Source: Blastocystis hominis (Eukaryota; Sar; Bigyra; Opalinata; Blastocystidae). From it: a stretch of DNA of 64,000 nucleotides. Shown piece by piece: positions 25,042-37,478 of this stretch. The notes below the pieces were generated by a model that was not told where the DNA came from, did not search any database, and worked only from the letters and a program-made list of their open reading frames with translations. The stretch covers positions 489,939-553,938 of the forward strand of contig NW_013171860.1 in NCBI RefSeq assembly GCF_000151665.1, given 5' to 3'. The position numbers were made by a program, and so were the translations under genes. How positions within the stretch are numbered: position 1 is the first letter of the stretch; the number at the start of each line of letters is the position of its first letter.

Positions 25042-26666
25042 ATGACAAAGGGTCTCTGTGTATTTCTCTTTGTCATTGCGCTGGTATATAATTGGTTAGG
25101 TGGGAGTTTTTTGTATTTTCATCATTGTAGCATTCAAACTGCACCAATACTCGCAGACAGAAAGAAAATTTCTTGTTTTGAATGTGAATGATTTTTTATT
25201 GTCAAATGATTTCAGTGATTGTGGAAATGGAATATGTGATGTACATCAAACCAGTAAATTCCGTGTGCAACGCAATAGATACATTGGTACAACAGAGAAG
25301 CCTTATTTTAGTGGTGTGACCCAAAGCGATCAAAATACTGTTATTCATTCAATCCAAAGGGAGTCGACTGAGCCTCTCAATCTATTGCCAACAAGAAGTG
25401 TAGACTCTACGATTTCCCAAGTCAACGGTGCCAAGTCTTCAATGAAGAGCGTGACCAGTCAGGCTAGTACAATTCCTGATACGAATCTACACAATTCTGA
25501 GGGGTTTCGTCGAAATCAATCGTTGATTACAGAAAAGGTTCAAGAGCAAGAGGAAGTTCGTTTGGTCTTGCATCGTACTGTCCCGAAGCCCACGAAGCAG
25601 AATCAGCCCTCTCGAATTCCGGAGCCGCACAAATACCGCGGAACGCTTTACTTTCGTCCTTCTCAAAGTGGTTTTGGCAACAATCTCTACGGCTTGGTGA
25701 GTGCGTTCGTTATCAGTGCGATTAGCAATCGTCGCCTTGTGGGTAGGATGAGCGAGGAAAGTGCGAAATAGGCGTGAATAACTATAAATTCCACAAAGTA
25801 TTCGACTTTTACGATTACTGGAATCACTCGGTTCCCTATGAACGTTTTTTATTCTCTTTTGTTTGTTCATCGTAGAAATGGGTCCCAGCCGAATGGATAA
25901 CGTCGTGCAATACAACAAGTGCTTCTACAATAAGTCCGAACTTGCCAACCGGATGATCCGCAAACCCTTAAACCAACTTTACAAAAACTCCGATCTCATT
26001 CTTTCCACCAATTGTCCGCTCTTTTACGCCATTCTTCGCAACCCTGAAAACTACCAACGTCTTCGAGAGCTCCATCTCGTCGACCCAAGTCACGGAAATC
26101 TCGATATTCAGGCCTTTTTCCTCCTTTCCAAAGTCTTTCGAACGTATGTCGTCCCGCACCAAAACGTTTTAGACGAAGTGAACGCGGTTCTGGCTCCTTT
26201 TTCGAATGATTATCTCGTGGGAATGCACATTCGATGCGGCAATCCGCTCTCCGATTTCAGAGATCAGTCTACGTTTATTCGAGCTGGGCGACTCCCCACG
26301 TTTAGTCATTGTTTGAGTGGCATTGAATCGGGTCGGGCGAACAGAAGCAAGCAGATCGCGTTGGTTTTGACTTCGGATTCAACACGAGCGAAGAAGAAGA
26401 TTATGTCGTACCATCCGAAGCTGCAGGTCGCGTCGAATAATCGAAAGGCGATCCATACGATGGAAGTAACGGGGAAGAAGCGAGATAACGATGGAATGAA
26501 GGATGCGTTTGTGGAAATGTTGATGTTGGCTCGGTGCCAGAAAGTGATCGGCACGACTCGAAGCACGTTTTCGTTGTGTGCAGCAGCGTTCCAAGGCGAA
26601 CTGCCCTTGCTTGTGGGACTGAAGGAAGGTCCCTGTTTGATTCCGCAGCAAATCGTTTTTGGGTGA
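25042..26666 (+). CDS. Golgi type II membrane protein, fucosyltransferase-like GT-B domain
   Basis: Four exons; introns of 31, 29 and 32 nt give 510 residues. Residues 5-20 form a single N-terminal membrane anchor (GLCVFLFVIALVYNWLAFKL), followed by a Ser/Thr-rich stem of about 140 residues. The catalytic part begins LYFRPSQSGFGNNLYGL and includes GMHIRCGNPLSDF, LVLTSDS and GTTRSTFSLCAAAFQGE. The G-x-H-I-R and TSDS motifs are shared by the fucosyltransferase superfamily (NodZ/FUT8, plant xyloglucan FUT, POFUT). A protein or glycan fucosyltransferase in the Golgi is inference; acceptor unknown. The third intron (25844-25875) contains a TGTTTGTT signal (see findings). The encoded TGA at 26664-26666 precedes a palindrome shared with the next gene. 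Confidence 0.7.
25844..25875 (+). promoter_or_regulatory. Intron carrying a TGTTTGTT poly(A)-type signal
   Basis: This 32-nt intron must be removed to join two parts of one glycosyltransferase domain, yet it contains TGTTTGTT at 25860-25867. If unspliced, the reading frame places a T at 25855 in the first codon position, exactly 4 nt before the motif: the same geometry as at the true gene ends. Confidence 0.6.
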
Positions 26667-26671
26667 GAGAG

Positions 26672-26686
26672 TGTTTGTGACAAACA
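26672..26686. terminator. Shared palindromic 3' end signal of two convergent genes
   Basis: TGTTTGTGACAAACA is a 7+1+7 inverted repeat. The plus strand reads TGTTTGTG, 5 nt after the TGA of the fucosyltransferase-like gene. The minus strand reads TGTTTGTC, 4 nt after the in-frame T at 26691 that ends the NPF-repeat gene. Confidence 0.75.
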
Positions 26687-26690
26687 GCCC

Positions 26691-29600
26691 AGCTTAAATT
26701 ACAATACCTTCGAACCGTAGCGACGAACTGACCTTTGATCGCTTCGTCCAAAAACTGCAGCTTTAGCTCACGTTTGCTCGCCAAGAGCGTCACAATCAGC
26801 GGATCAGAGCCGTCTTCCTCGACGTTGCTCACTTCCTGCAGCGGTAACGAACCCGTAATTCCATGGAACATGCTCTTCTTTCGACTCCATTTGATCTACG
26901 ACTCGCTCGCTCTCCTCGCTTCCTACCTCATGCGCGCCATTCTCCTCCACCAGCTTCACCACCGTGTTGTGCCACGACCCGTTCGAGCAGAATTTAATAC
27001 ACGAAATACCCACTTGAATGCTCTCGCTACTCAGAATATTCTCTACCCATCAATCGCAATCCTCACTTCTACGAATCGACTGCTGCTCGTACACACGACG
27101 CTGCTGCAACTCCTGCTCCCTCCGCGCCCTCTCCGCCGCTTCCTGCTCCGCTCGGCGCCTCTCCTCCTCCTTTCGAAGCAGCTCCTGTCTCTGCAGCTCC
27201 TCTTCTCTCTGTCGCGCGAGCTCCGCTTCCCTTCTCGCCTTCTCCTCCTCCGTCTCCTCCTCTTCTTCCTCCTCTTCCTGTGCGTTCGCCTCCTCCTCAG
27301 CGAACGGATTGACCGTCGGCTCCTTCTGCAGCACCAGCGGCGTGACGGCCACTTCCTTCTCCACCAGCGCGTCGGGCGCATCGAAGGGATTCGACGACGC
27401 CAGCACGACCACCGGCATCGACGACGGCGTATCGAACGGGTTTTTACCCTCCTCCTCATCCTCATCCGACACGGCGTCGAACGGATTGGACGATTTGGGC
27501 GCGGCGTCGAACGGATTGCCGCCATTTTCTTCGTCTTCGTCGTCGGAAACTGCATCGAACGGATTGGACGATTTGGGCTTCGACTGCTTTTGGGTCGGCG
27601 CATCGAACGGGTTTTTACCGTCCTCTGCGTCCTCTTCGTCGGACGAGGCGTCGAAGGGGTTGGAGGACTTGGGCTTCTCCGCGAACGGGTTTTTACCGTC
27701 CGCTTCCTCCTCATCGGACATGGCGTCGAAGGGATTGGAGGACTTGACAGGAATGTTAACGGGCTTCAGCGGAGCGTCGAAAGGATTGCCGGTACTTTCG
27801 TCGTCGTCGCTGGAAATAGCGTCGAAGGGATTCATCGACTTGTTGAGCGAGAGAACGGGCTTCTGCTCGGCCTCGGGCATCACGATGGCTTCCTCCGTGC
27901 CGAACGGATTGACCGACTTCGACGCGGGCTCCTCCTTCATCGGAGTCGACGGCGACTCGTCTTTCGGGGGCGTGAGAGGCGTCTCGTCCTCTTCGAAGGG
28001 ATTCACGGCCAAATCGAGAGAGATGGGAGCGAGGGCCTCGCCGCCCACATCGAAAGCGTCGTCCAGATTGAACGGCTCGGCTGCTTCGGGGGTCTCGACG
28101 GCAGGAGTGACGGCGATGACGACTTCTTCTTCGAGGCGGATGAAGCGATCGCCGCGGAATCGCTTGGGCGTGGGACAGGAGAGAGCGTGGTCGGGACAGT
28201 CGCTGCCGAGAAGCAGGGAACCGCAGACGTTGCAGCGATAGCTGGCTGGGGATGAAGGAGAGAAAGAACGAGTACCCTTTGGCTCGTAGGTGATTTCTTT
28301 TGGAGGCTGTTCCTTCTTGGGCTCTTCGATCGGTTCTTCTTTCTTGCGAGGCTTCTCTTCTTCCTCTTTCTTCTCTTCTTCTTCTTCTTTCTTCTTTTTC
28401 GGTTCGTCCATTTCGTCGATTCGAATTAGTTGAGCTCCCGTTCCCGTCGTGTTTGGACATTCAACCAAATGAGCATAACCATCTTCTTCATTGAATGCTC
28501 GACCACAACCCGAACACAAAAACACAAGTTCTAAACATTACTTTAATAATAATATATTATTACTCGAAGCAGCTTCAATTGCAGCAGCTTCAGCAGCGGC
28601 AGCGGCAGCTTCGGCGGCGGCAGCAGCCTCAGCTTCTTTACGCTTCTTTCTCTCTTCTTTTCTCTTCTTTCTCTTCTCTTCCTCTTCTTCTTGTCTCTTT
28701 CGCTCAGCTTCGGCTTCAGCAGCGGCAGCGGCGGCAGCAGCGGCAGCAGCGGCAGCAGCGGCAGCAGCGGCAGCAGCGGCAGCAGCGGCAGCAGCGGCAG
28801 CAGCGGCAGCAGCTTCGGCCTCTTTGCGCTTCTTTCTTTCCTCTTTTCTCTTTCTTCGTGCTTCTTCTTCTTCTTCTTGTTTTGTCTTTTCTTTGGCATC
28901 CTTCTTAGAAATCTCTTCAGCCACAACAACAGTAGCAGCAGCGGCAGCAGCAGCAGCAGCAGCAGCAGCAGCTTCTTTCTCTTTCTTCTCTTCTTCTTTC
29001 TCTTTCTTCTTTTTTGGTTCTTCCATTTCGTCGATTCGAATTAATTGAGCTCCCGTTCCCGTCGTGTTTGGACATTCAACCAAGTGAGCATAACCATCTT
29101 CTTCATTGAATGCTCGACCACAACCCGAACACAAAAACACAAGTTCTAAACATTACTTTAATAAATTATATTATTACTCGAAGCAGCTTCAATTGCAGCA
29201 GCTTCAGCAGCGGCAGCGGCAGCTTCGGCGGCAGCAGCAGCCTTTGCTTTTTTCTCTTCTTCTTCTTCTTTCTTCTTTTTCGGTTCTTCCATTTCGTCGA
29301 TTCGAATTAATTGAGCTCCCGTTCCCGTTGTGTTTGGACATTCAACCAAATGAGCATAACCATCTTCTTCATTGAATGCTCGACCACAACCCGAACATAA
29401 AAACACAAGTTCTAAACATTACTTTAATAATAATATATTATTACTCGAAGCAGCTTCAATTGCAGCAGCTTCAGCAGCGGCAGCGGCAGCTTCAGCAGCA
29501 GCGGCAGCCTCAGCTTCTTTACGCTTCTTTCTCTCTTCTTTTCTCTTCTTTCTCTTCTCTTCCTCTTCTTCTTGTCTCTTTCGCTCAGCTTCGGCTTCAG

Positions 29601-32173
29601 CAGCGGCAGCGGCAGCAGCGGCGGCAGCAGCAGCAGCTTCGGCCTCTTTGCGCTTCTTTCTTTCCTCTTTTCTCTTTCTTCGTGCTTCTTCTTCTTCTTT
29701 TCTCTTTCTTCGTGCTTCTTCTTCTTCTTTTCTCTTTCGCTCAGCTTCAGCAGCAGCTTCAGCAGCGGCAGCGGCAGCGGCAGCGGCAGCGGCAGCGGCG
29801 GCGGCAGCAGCAGCCTTTGCTTCTTCCTCCTTTCGCTTTTGCTCAGCTTCTTCTTCTTTTCGTTTACGCTCAGCTTCTTCCTCTTCTTCTTTTCGTTTAC
29901 GCTCAGCTTCTTCCTCTTCTTCTTTTCGTTTACGCTCAGCTTCTTCTTCTTCTTTTCTCTTTCGCTCAGCTTCAGCAGCGGCAGCGGCAGCGGCTGCGGC
30001 GGCAGCAGCAGCAGCCTTTGCTTCTTCCTCCTTTCGCTTTTGCTCAGCTTCTTCCTCTTCTTTTCTCTTTCGCTCAGCTTCTTCCTCCTCTTTTCGTCTA
30101 CGCTCAGCTTCTTCTTCTTCTTTTCTCTTTCGCTCAGCTTCTTCTTCTTCTTTTCTCTTTCGCTCAGCTTCAGCAGCGGCGGCAGCGGCAGCGGCAGCGG
30201 CAGCTTCTTCCCCCTTTCGCTTTTGCTCAGCTTCTTCTTCTTTTCGCTTCTTTTCTTCTTCAGCAGCAGCCTCAGCTTCTTCCTCCTTTCGTTTACGTTC
30301 AGCTTCTTCCTCCTCTTCTTTTCGTTTACGCTCAGCTTCTTCTTCTTCTTTTCGTCTACGCTCAGCTTCAGCAGCAGCGGCAGCGGCGGCGGCAGCAGCC
30401 TTTGCTTCCTCTTCTTCTTTTCGTCTACGCTCAGCTTCTTCTTCTTCCTTTTGCTTTCTTTCTGCTTCTTCCTCTTCCTTTCGTTTTCGCTCAGCTTCAG
30501 CAGCTGCGGCGGCAGCAGCGGCGGCAGCAGCAGCAGCCTTTGCTTCTTCCTCCTTTCGCTTTTGCTCAGCTTCTTCTTCTTCTTTTCTCTTTCTTTCGGC
30601 TTCTTCTTCTTCTTTTCTCTTTCGCTCAGCTTCAGCAGCAGCGGCAGCGGCAGCGGCAGCAGCCTTTGCTTCCTCTTCTTCTTTTCGTCTACGCTCAGCT
30701 TCTTCTTCTTTTCTCTTTCTTTCGGCTTCTTCTTCTTTTCGTCTACGCTCAGCTTCTTCCTCTTCTTTTCTCTTTCGCTCAGCTTCGGCAGCAGCGGCAG
30801 CAGCGGCAGCGGCGGCAGCAGCAGCCTTTGCTTCTTCTTCCTTTCGTTTACGCTCAGCTTCTTCTTCTTTTCTCTTTCTTTCGGCTTCTTCTTCTTTTCG
30901 TCTACGCTCAGCTTCTTCATCTTCCTTTCTCTTTCATTCGGCTTCGGCAGCGGCAGCAGCAGCAGCCTTTGCTTCCTCTTCTTCTTTTCGTTTACGCTCA
31001 GCTTCTTCTTCTTCCTNNNNNNNNNNNNNNNNNNNNNNNNNNNNNNNNNNNNNNNNNNNNNNNNNNNNNNNNNNNNNNNNNNNNNNNNNNNNNNNNNNNN
31101 NNNNNNNNNNNNNNNNNNNNNNNNNNNNNNNNNNNNNNNNNNNNNNNNNNNNNNNNNNNNNNNNNNNNNNNNNNNNNNNNNNNNNNNNNNNNNNNNNNNN
31201 NNNNNNNNNNNNNNNNNNNNNNNNNNNNNNNNNNNNCGGACATTCAACCAAATGAGCATAACCATCTTCTTCACTGAATGCTTTACCACAACCCGAACAC
31301 AAAAACACAAGTTCTAAACATTATTCAATATTCAAACAATTACTCGAAACATCAACGGTCTTAGCCGCCTCTTTCTCTTTCTCCTTCTTCTTCTTCTTTT
31401 CTTCCTTCTTCTTTCTCTTCTCCTCCTCTTCCTCTTCTTCTTTTCGTTTTCTTTCAGCCTCAGCATGAGCCTCAGCTTCAGCAGCAGCCTTCTCAGCCTC
31501 TTTGCGCTTCTTTCGCTCTTCTTTCCGTTTTCTACGAGCTTCCTCTTCTTCTTCCTGTTTTGCCTTTTCTTCAGCAGCAGCAGCAGCCTCGGCAGCTGCG
31601 GCGGCAGCTGCTTCAGCCTCCTTCCGCTTCTTTCGCTCTTCCTTCCGCTTCTTGCGAACCTCTTCCTCCTCTTCCTGTTTTGCCTTTTCTTCGGCAGCAG
31701 CAGCTTCAGCAGCAGCCTCGGCCTCTTTGCGCTTGCGACGCTCTTCTTTCCGTTTTCTGCGAGCTTCCTCCTCATCTTCCTCCTTGCTTGCAGTCGTGTC
31801 CTTTGATTCCTCAGCACCGGACTCATTCTTTCTGTGGTGATGATGGTGGTGCTTTGATTCTTTTTTGACTTCCTCCTCTTCAACTCTACTATTACATACA
31901 GAATGAACAACTCACCCTAAACCTTCCAGAATATTTCGGTCTCTCCCAGATATAGACTCATACCGATTCATTTTTACCTACGTTTACAAAAATACGAAAC
32001 ACATACTCTCTCCTTTTCCTTTTTGGATGCCTTGCATACTTTATCATGAGATCCAACTTGATATGAATCCATGATCACTCCACATGCGCGACATTTGACA
32101 AACATTGCATCATCGTCGTATCTTCTATTAAATTACTTTGTCTCTCAATAATTAAGTACTCTCCCTTTGGCAT
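26691..32173 (-). CDS. Long zinc-finger, charged-repeat, NPF-repeat protein with PH-like C-terminus (copy A)
   Basis: Starts MPKGE, then a 35-nt intron and a zinc finger (CRACG, then HDKVC). A long K/E/R/A-rich region follows, broken by at least four copies of one unit: phase-1 intron of 30-33 nt, then LVFLCSGCGRAFNEEDGYAH and LVECPNTTGTGAQLIRIDE, a C-x2-C-x9-H-x3-C zinc finger. Units start near 31308, 29406, 29140 and 28525. After the last unit comes another finger (CNVCGSLL) and 14 NPF motifs, mostly NPFDA, in acidic linkers. A coiled coil and a PH/GRAM-like end (IKWSRKKSMFHGITGSLPLQ) follow. NPF motifs bind EH domains in endocytosis, so an endocytic scaffold is inferred. There is no encoded stop: T at 26691 plus poly(A). 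A 220-N gap and a TGA at 30934 leave the middle uncertain. Confidence 0.65.
28700..28815. repeat. GCAGCAGCG-type trinucleotide repeat coding poly-Ala
   Basis: Runs of GCAGCAGCG encode poly-alanine on the minus strand inside copy A. Similar shorter runs recur through 29190-31000 between (K/R)-E-rich segments. They form the Ala-rich linkers between zinc-finger units and make the region prone to misassembly. Confidence 0.85.
31017..31236. other. Assembly gap (220 N)
   Basis: Run of N inside the repeat-rich part of copy A, between one zinc-finger unit (start near 31308) and the Ala/Glu-rich repeats. The true length is unknown and may hide further units. Frame continuity across it cannot be tested. 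Confidence 0.99.
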
Positions 32174-32900
32174 TTTTCAGTGCTATAAACCTAAGAGAAT
32201 AGTCTCAACGTTTATCGAGATTTTGATTAAAATGGATAATGAGAAAATCCACTAAAAACCGCGGGATACATGTTTCGTATTTTATTCTGATATCTATTTA
32301 ACTATTGTGTATTATTGAGAACACACTTGAAAATGGATTGAAACCTGGCACAATCATTCAACTCAACTCTTTGGTTTCCTCATTGTATTCTTCCTCTGGG
32401 TACAATTGATCTTTGTGATAACGACCTCTTATTTTGTATTTTCGAAACAAATGTTGGAAACGAAGCTGCTCTCTTTGGCTTTTTTGGGGATATTGTTTAT
32501 AGAGTTGTGTGTTTAACTCAATAGGGAACAGATATTAGTTATCTAGACAGTTTCGATTACTTTTGATAATTAAGTACAGGAATATTGATCTATTTTGCAA
32601 CTGGTTATTCCATTCTCCTTAATACGAAGATCTGTATAATACTTTTCACCTAGTACTACCTGACAGGGTTTTTCACTTACCGAAAACAAGGTGACGTTTC
32701 ATAGTGTGAAAGATGAAGACATGACATACAAAAGTATCTCTATCACCCTTTTCTTATGAAAATCTTTCTTCTAAAAGAAGATATAATTAATAACCATCGC
32801 GTCTCAATTATTAAAGAATTCAAGTCATAATTAGGTACCATTTACCAATTAATTAAGGTCCCAACGCTCTTTGATAACTATCTCTGTGATTATCGAGTAA
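32174..32900. other. Divergent intergenic region
   Basis: About 730 bp of AT-rich sequence between the starts of copy A (minus) and DPM1 (plus), unusually long for this half of the window. No coding signal or motif was recognised. Confidence 0.6.
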
Positions 32901-33771
<871 letters not shown>

Positions 33772-33788
33772 TAGTTCACACACTACAT

Positions 33789-36165
33789 TTACTCCCTTGC
33801 TATATTCTCGCTCAGCAGAGGGAAACACTCATAGAACTCGTTCTTCTCAGCTTCCGTATTGAACTCCAACGTAAGCTCGCGATTTCCCACAAGAGTCACC
33901 GTGTTCTCGGCCTTTACAATCTTCGTAATCTCGCTCAGCGGGAGATACGCGACCTTCGAGCGGAACAAGAACCGCTTTCGGTACCACTGAATCTACGATC
34001 GATTTGCTCACTAGCCCCTACCACAAGTCCCTTCGTCGCGTGCTCAATCAAAATGATCGTCGTGAGATGCGGCTTGCCTCTTCTGCAATGCTTCTTGCAC
34101 GGAATTCCAGTCACCAATTTGTCCTTTATCAGATTCTTCTTTCGCAGGCGCTCTTCTTCTTCTCGTCGCTTTCGCTCCTCCTCTTCTTGCTGCTTACGAC
34201 GACGCTCCAGCTCTTCCTGACGCTCTCTCTCCGCGTTTTCTAATCGAATTCGCTCCTCTTCGCGCGCCGCGATCACGCTCGGATCCTCCTCCACCGGCGT
34301 GTTCACAATATTCGTCACCGTCGCGCTGATATTGTTCATCGTGCTCGACACCTTCGCAGTAATCGAGTTGAACAGCGAGCTCGCTGCTTCCTTTCGCTCC
34401 TCCTTATCGCGACTGAACATGCCGAACAGACTCTTCTGCTTCTTGCCAGACGATAAAAAGCCGGGCTTCTTCTTGCTATCGGAGTCGCCACCGTTGTCCT
34501 CGTTGCCCTGCGGCGATTTCGCGGAGGCCGGTGTGACGGGCGTAGCGAAGGGATTCGTTCCGCTGGCTTCTTCTTCTTCCTCGGATTCGGAAGGATTGTC
34601 GAAAGGATTGGGAGAACGAGGCGCTTCTTCCTTCTTTTCGACAGGAGCAGCGCCGAAGGGATTGGTTCCACTTTCCTCCTCTTCACTCTCAGATGGATTG
34701 TCGAATGGATTCGGTGAATGAGGAGCTTCTTCTTTCTTCTCCACAGCCACAGGAGCACCGAACGGGTTCGTTCCGCTTTCTTCCTCTTCACTCTCAGATG
34801 GATTATCAAACGGATTCGGACTGTGAGGTGCTTCTTCTTCTTCTGCTTCTTCTTTCTTCGGTTCTGCTTCTTCTTTCGCAGATTTTGGCTCTGCTTCTTC
34901 TTCTTTCGGCTTTTCTACTTTGATTTCATCGCTATTCAACAGCATGAATTGACTTCCGTTGTATCCACTCGGCGCTTTGCAATGTTTCGCGTGAGAAGCA
35001 GTTCGTTCAGCTGAAAGCTTTCGACCGCAAATCATGCAAACAAAATCCGGATTCTCGTCGTCTTCTTCTTTGGCGAGTTTTGCGAGACTGCTGCTGATGC
35101 TCATGGTAGCGTTCTTCACGAATGAATTGAGTGCGAACTTGGGTCTGGAGAAGCCCTTCTTCGACTCTTCTGGCTCTTCCTTCTTGACTTCTTTTTCTTC
35201 TTCCTCGGATTCGGAAGGATTGTCGAAAGGATTGGGGCTGTGAGGAGCTTCTTCCTCTTCTTCCTTCTTCTTGGGTTCTTCCTCTTCAGACTCAGATGGA
35301 TTGTCGAATGGATTCGGAGAACGAGGAGCTTCTTCTTTCTTCTCCACAGCCACAGGAGCACCGAACGGGTTCGTTCCGCTTTCTTCCTCTTCAGACTCAG
35401 ATGGATTATCAAATGGATTCGGACTGTGAGGCGCTTCTTCTTCTGCTTCTTTCTTCGGTTCTGCTTCTTCTTTCGCAGATTTTGCCTCTGCTTCTTCTTC
35501 TTTCTTCTTTTCTTCGGGTTCATCCAGTCGAATTAATTGAGCTCCCGTTCCCGTCGTGTTCGGACATTCAACCAAATGAGCATAACCATCTTCTTCATTG
35601 AATGCTTTACCACAACCCGAACACAAAAACACAAGTTCTAAACATTATTCAATATTCAAACAATTACTCGAAACATCAACGGTCTTAGCCGCCTCCTTCT
35701 CTTTCTCTTTCTCCTTCTTCTTCTTCTTTTCTTCCTTCTTCTTTCTCTTCTCCTCCTCTTCCTTCTTTTCCTCTTCATCAGAAGACGAAGATTCGTGCTT
35801 CTTCTTACTCTTCTTCTTCTTAGGCGCTTCCTCTTCAGAGGAATCGTCAGAATCATCGCCACCCTTCTTTCTATTTAAAAGATTACCCTTGAATCCAGCG
35901 CCAAACTTGTGCTTTTTCTGTTGGAGGAACCCAGCTGGTACTTGGGATGCTGGTACAAATTCGTAGCGCGCAGTTTTTAGCTAAGATAAATAATTTTGGC
36001 AGGAAAAATACAGATGCTTTTTCTTCCTCAGTGGCTGAACAATGTTTATCGTGAGATCCAACGTCTTCCATAGGTACGTAACTCCCACATGCATAGCAAA
36101 GGGCATACATTTCAGGTCTACAATTTTAGTTGCAAAAGCACTAATCCTAACTCTGAACTTGGCAT
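33789..36165 (-). CDS. Zinc-finger, NPF-repeat protein with PH-like C-terminus (copy B)
   Basis: Five exons; introns of 34, 31, 30 and 29 nt leave 751 codons (750 residues). It starts MPSSE, then an intron and a zinc finger (CYACGSYVPMEDVGSHDKHC), the same opening as copy A. A K/E-rich part follows, then a phase-1 intron and the LCSGCGKAFNEEDGYAH finger. Ten NPF motifs (PNPFDNPSESEEEE and TNPFGAP alternating) flank a further finger (CMICGRKLSAERTASHAKHC). A coiled coil rich in R/E and a PH-like end (IQWYRKRFLFRSKVAYLPLS, then ELTLEFNTEAEKNEFYECF) close it. Stop is TAA at 33789-33791. Compared with copy A it has one instead of four LCSGCG units. EH-domain binding and membrane or lipid contact are inferred from NPF and the PH-like fold; nothing is proven. 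Confidence 0.75.
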
Positions 36166-36312
36166 TGTATTTCCTATTTATCCAATAAGCCAAACTTAAA
36201 AGATTTCCTTTGGAAAACTGGTTATTATGTATTACCAGATCATGCATTAAATAATAGCAGAAATTCGGAATTGTAATTTTTGGACGATTTTAATACAAAC
36301 ACAAAATCACAC

Positions 36313-36516
36313 TTATTCAATCCACGACTCGGACTGAAAACGATAACCGCATTTTGGACAAGTGAATTCCACAAGATAGTCCGTAGAATCTTTATTCACC
36401 CAAATCTCGTCGTGAGTGCACACTGGAATGTATTCTTTGATGGAAAATCGCAGCATTTGCTCATTTCCGCACTTTGAGCATACCTTATCGATGACCTGAC
36501 GCTTATCTTCCAGCAT
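36313..36516 (-). CDS. Small zinc-ribbon protein (TFIIS/RPA12-like C-terminal fold?)
   Basis: A 67-residue frame with paired knuckles CSKCGNEQM and CPKCGYRF, about 38 residues apart, as in the C-terminal zinc ribbon of TFIIS, RPB9 and RPA12. The usual QTRSADE acidic loop is not seen; only KDSTD lies near its place. The N-terminus is short, and an upstream exon cannot be excluded because the frame stays open above the ATG. Encoded stop at 36313. It lies between copy B and the B-box gene on the same strand. It may be an RNA polymerase subunit fragment or an unrelated zinc ribbon. Confidence 0.4.
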   Translation of the reverse strand: MLEDKRQVIDKVCSKCGNEQMLRFSIKEYIPVCTHDEIWVNKDSTDYLVEFTCPKCGYRFQSESWIE

Positions 36517-36628
36517 GTTGCTGCTTCTATGCTTAATTTTGCCTATATTACGCTACAATTTCATTTCACGCATATGAGTAAAATATAGACGAAAGTCAAC
36601 TTGAGTGACATCGACAACTTTCTATTCT

Positions 36629-37454
36629 TTAAGTGTGATTATTATTCAAAACATGCTCAAGAATTCGTTCGATGATGGTCGTGTCGTCGCATTGTAAGAG
36701 ATTTGAGTCAAAGTTTCGTACCCATCGTTTGAGACGGTTTTCACTGCTCCAAGTTGATTCCAACTTGCGAGCCTCTGTGTTGGGAGGAGACAGCCACAGC
36801 TCTCCTTTCTTGTTACGTTCTGTTATCACGTTCACCATCTGCATTACAATCGGTCCTATTTCTCGCTCGAAAAGGGTTGAATCCTGATACATCGCGTCAA
36901 TAGGATCCGAACCACGATAGAATGCAACCACTCGCGACTTCACAGTTGGAGGCAAATACGTAAATCGATATCGCAGTGTCCGAGTGAATAGCTTGACCAT
37001 CTAAGAACAATACTACTACAAATATCGACAATCATAGGGAACGAATCATTCTCACTCCTAATAATGGATGGAGGAGGTGGAATCTCGCTCATATTCATCA
37101 CATTCGGGTTTGTCTCCTCCTTTCTTGCAGTTGTATCCCACCCCTTGCTCATTTCCGAAATGGAACGAGTTGCTGCATTATTAACTTTTTCAAGTGGTTT
37201 ATTCATTCCAATAATATCCTTCTGCAGACTCGTTTCGATTTCTTGATGAATCTACGAAGAAGGTACTTAGATTGGAGTACCTGCTCGCAAGAAGGGAGAT
37301 CAAGATTGAATTGCTCGTTGTTGATGATTCGAGCGTTCTCAAAGTGAGCCGAATGAACAGAAGTCAGAAAGTCGAGTAAACAAAAGTGCAAATTACAGCA
37401 TTGGATGCTCGCCCTCTCCTTATTGCATATTACACAAGTCTCCAGAGAAGACAT
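36629..37454 (-). CDS. B-box-like zinc-finger protein
   Basis: Three exons with two 29-nt introns; the spliced frame is 256 codons (255 residues), ending TAA at 36629. The N-terminal about 45 residues look like a B-box (CVICNKERASIQCC, HFCLLDFLTSVHSAHFENAR). The middle (IHQEIETSLQKDIIGMNKPL) is probably helical. The C-terminal half has no recognised domain (VVAFYRGSDPIDAMYQDSTL). The start codon lies only 13 nt past the TGTTTGTT of the upstream Rab escort gene, so the 5' UTR must be tiny or overlap that gene's end. A partner-binding or E3-associated role would be a guess. Confidence 0.6.
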
Positions 37455-37466
37455 CCAAAAGTATGA

Positions 37467-37474
37467 AACAAACA
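37467..37474 (-). terminator. TGTTTGTT 3' signal of the Rab escort gene
   Basis: Minus-strand TGTTTGTT lies 4 nt after the in-frame T at 37479 that ends the Rab escort frame, and 13 nt before the ATG of the next gene. It is a single-sided signal between two genes on the same strand. Confidence 0.75.
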
Positions 37475-37478
37475 CGCA

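Noticed and set aside
28690-28815. CRISPR-like or satellite array
   Set aside because: The repeats are trinucleotide-based coding repeats without spacers.
29372-31317. Three long plus-strand frames (over 580 codons each) and one minus-strand Lys/Leu frame
   Set aside because: They are readings of the trinucleotide-type coding repeat in other frames and cross the N gap. The Glu/Ala/Lys-rich minus frame connects to the zinc-finger exons and is the real one.
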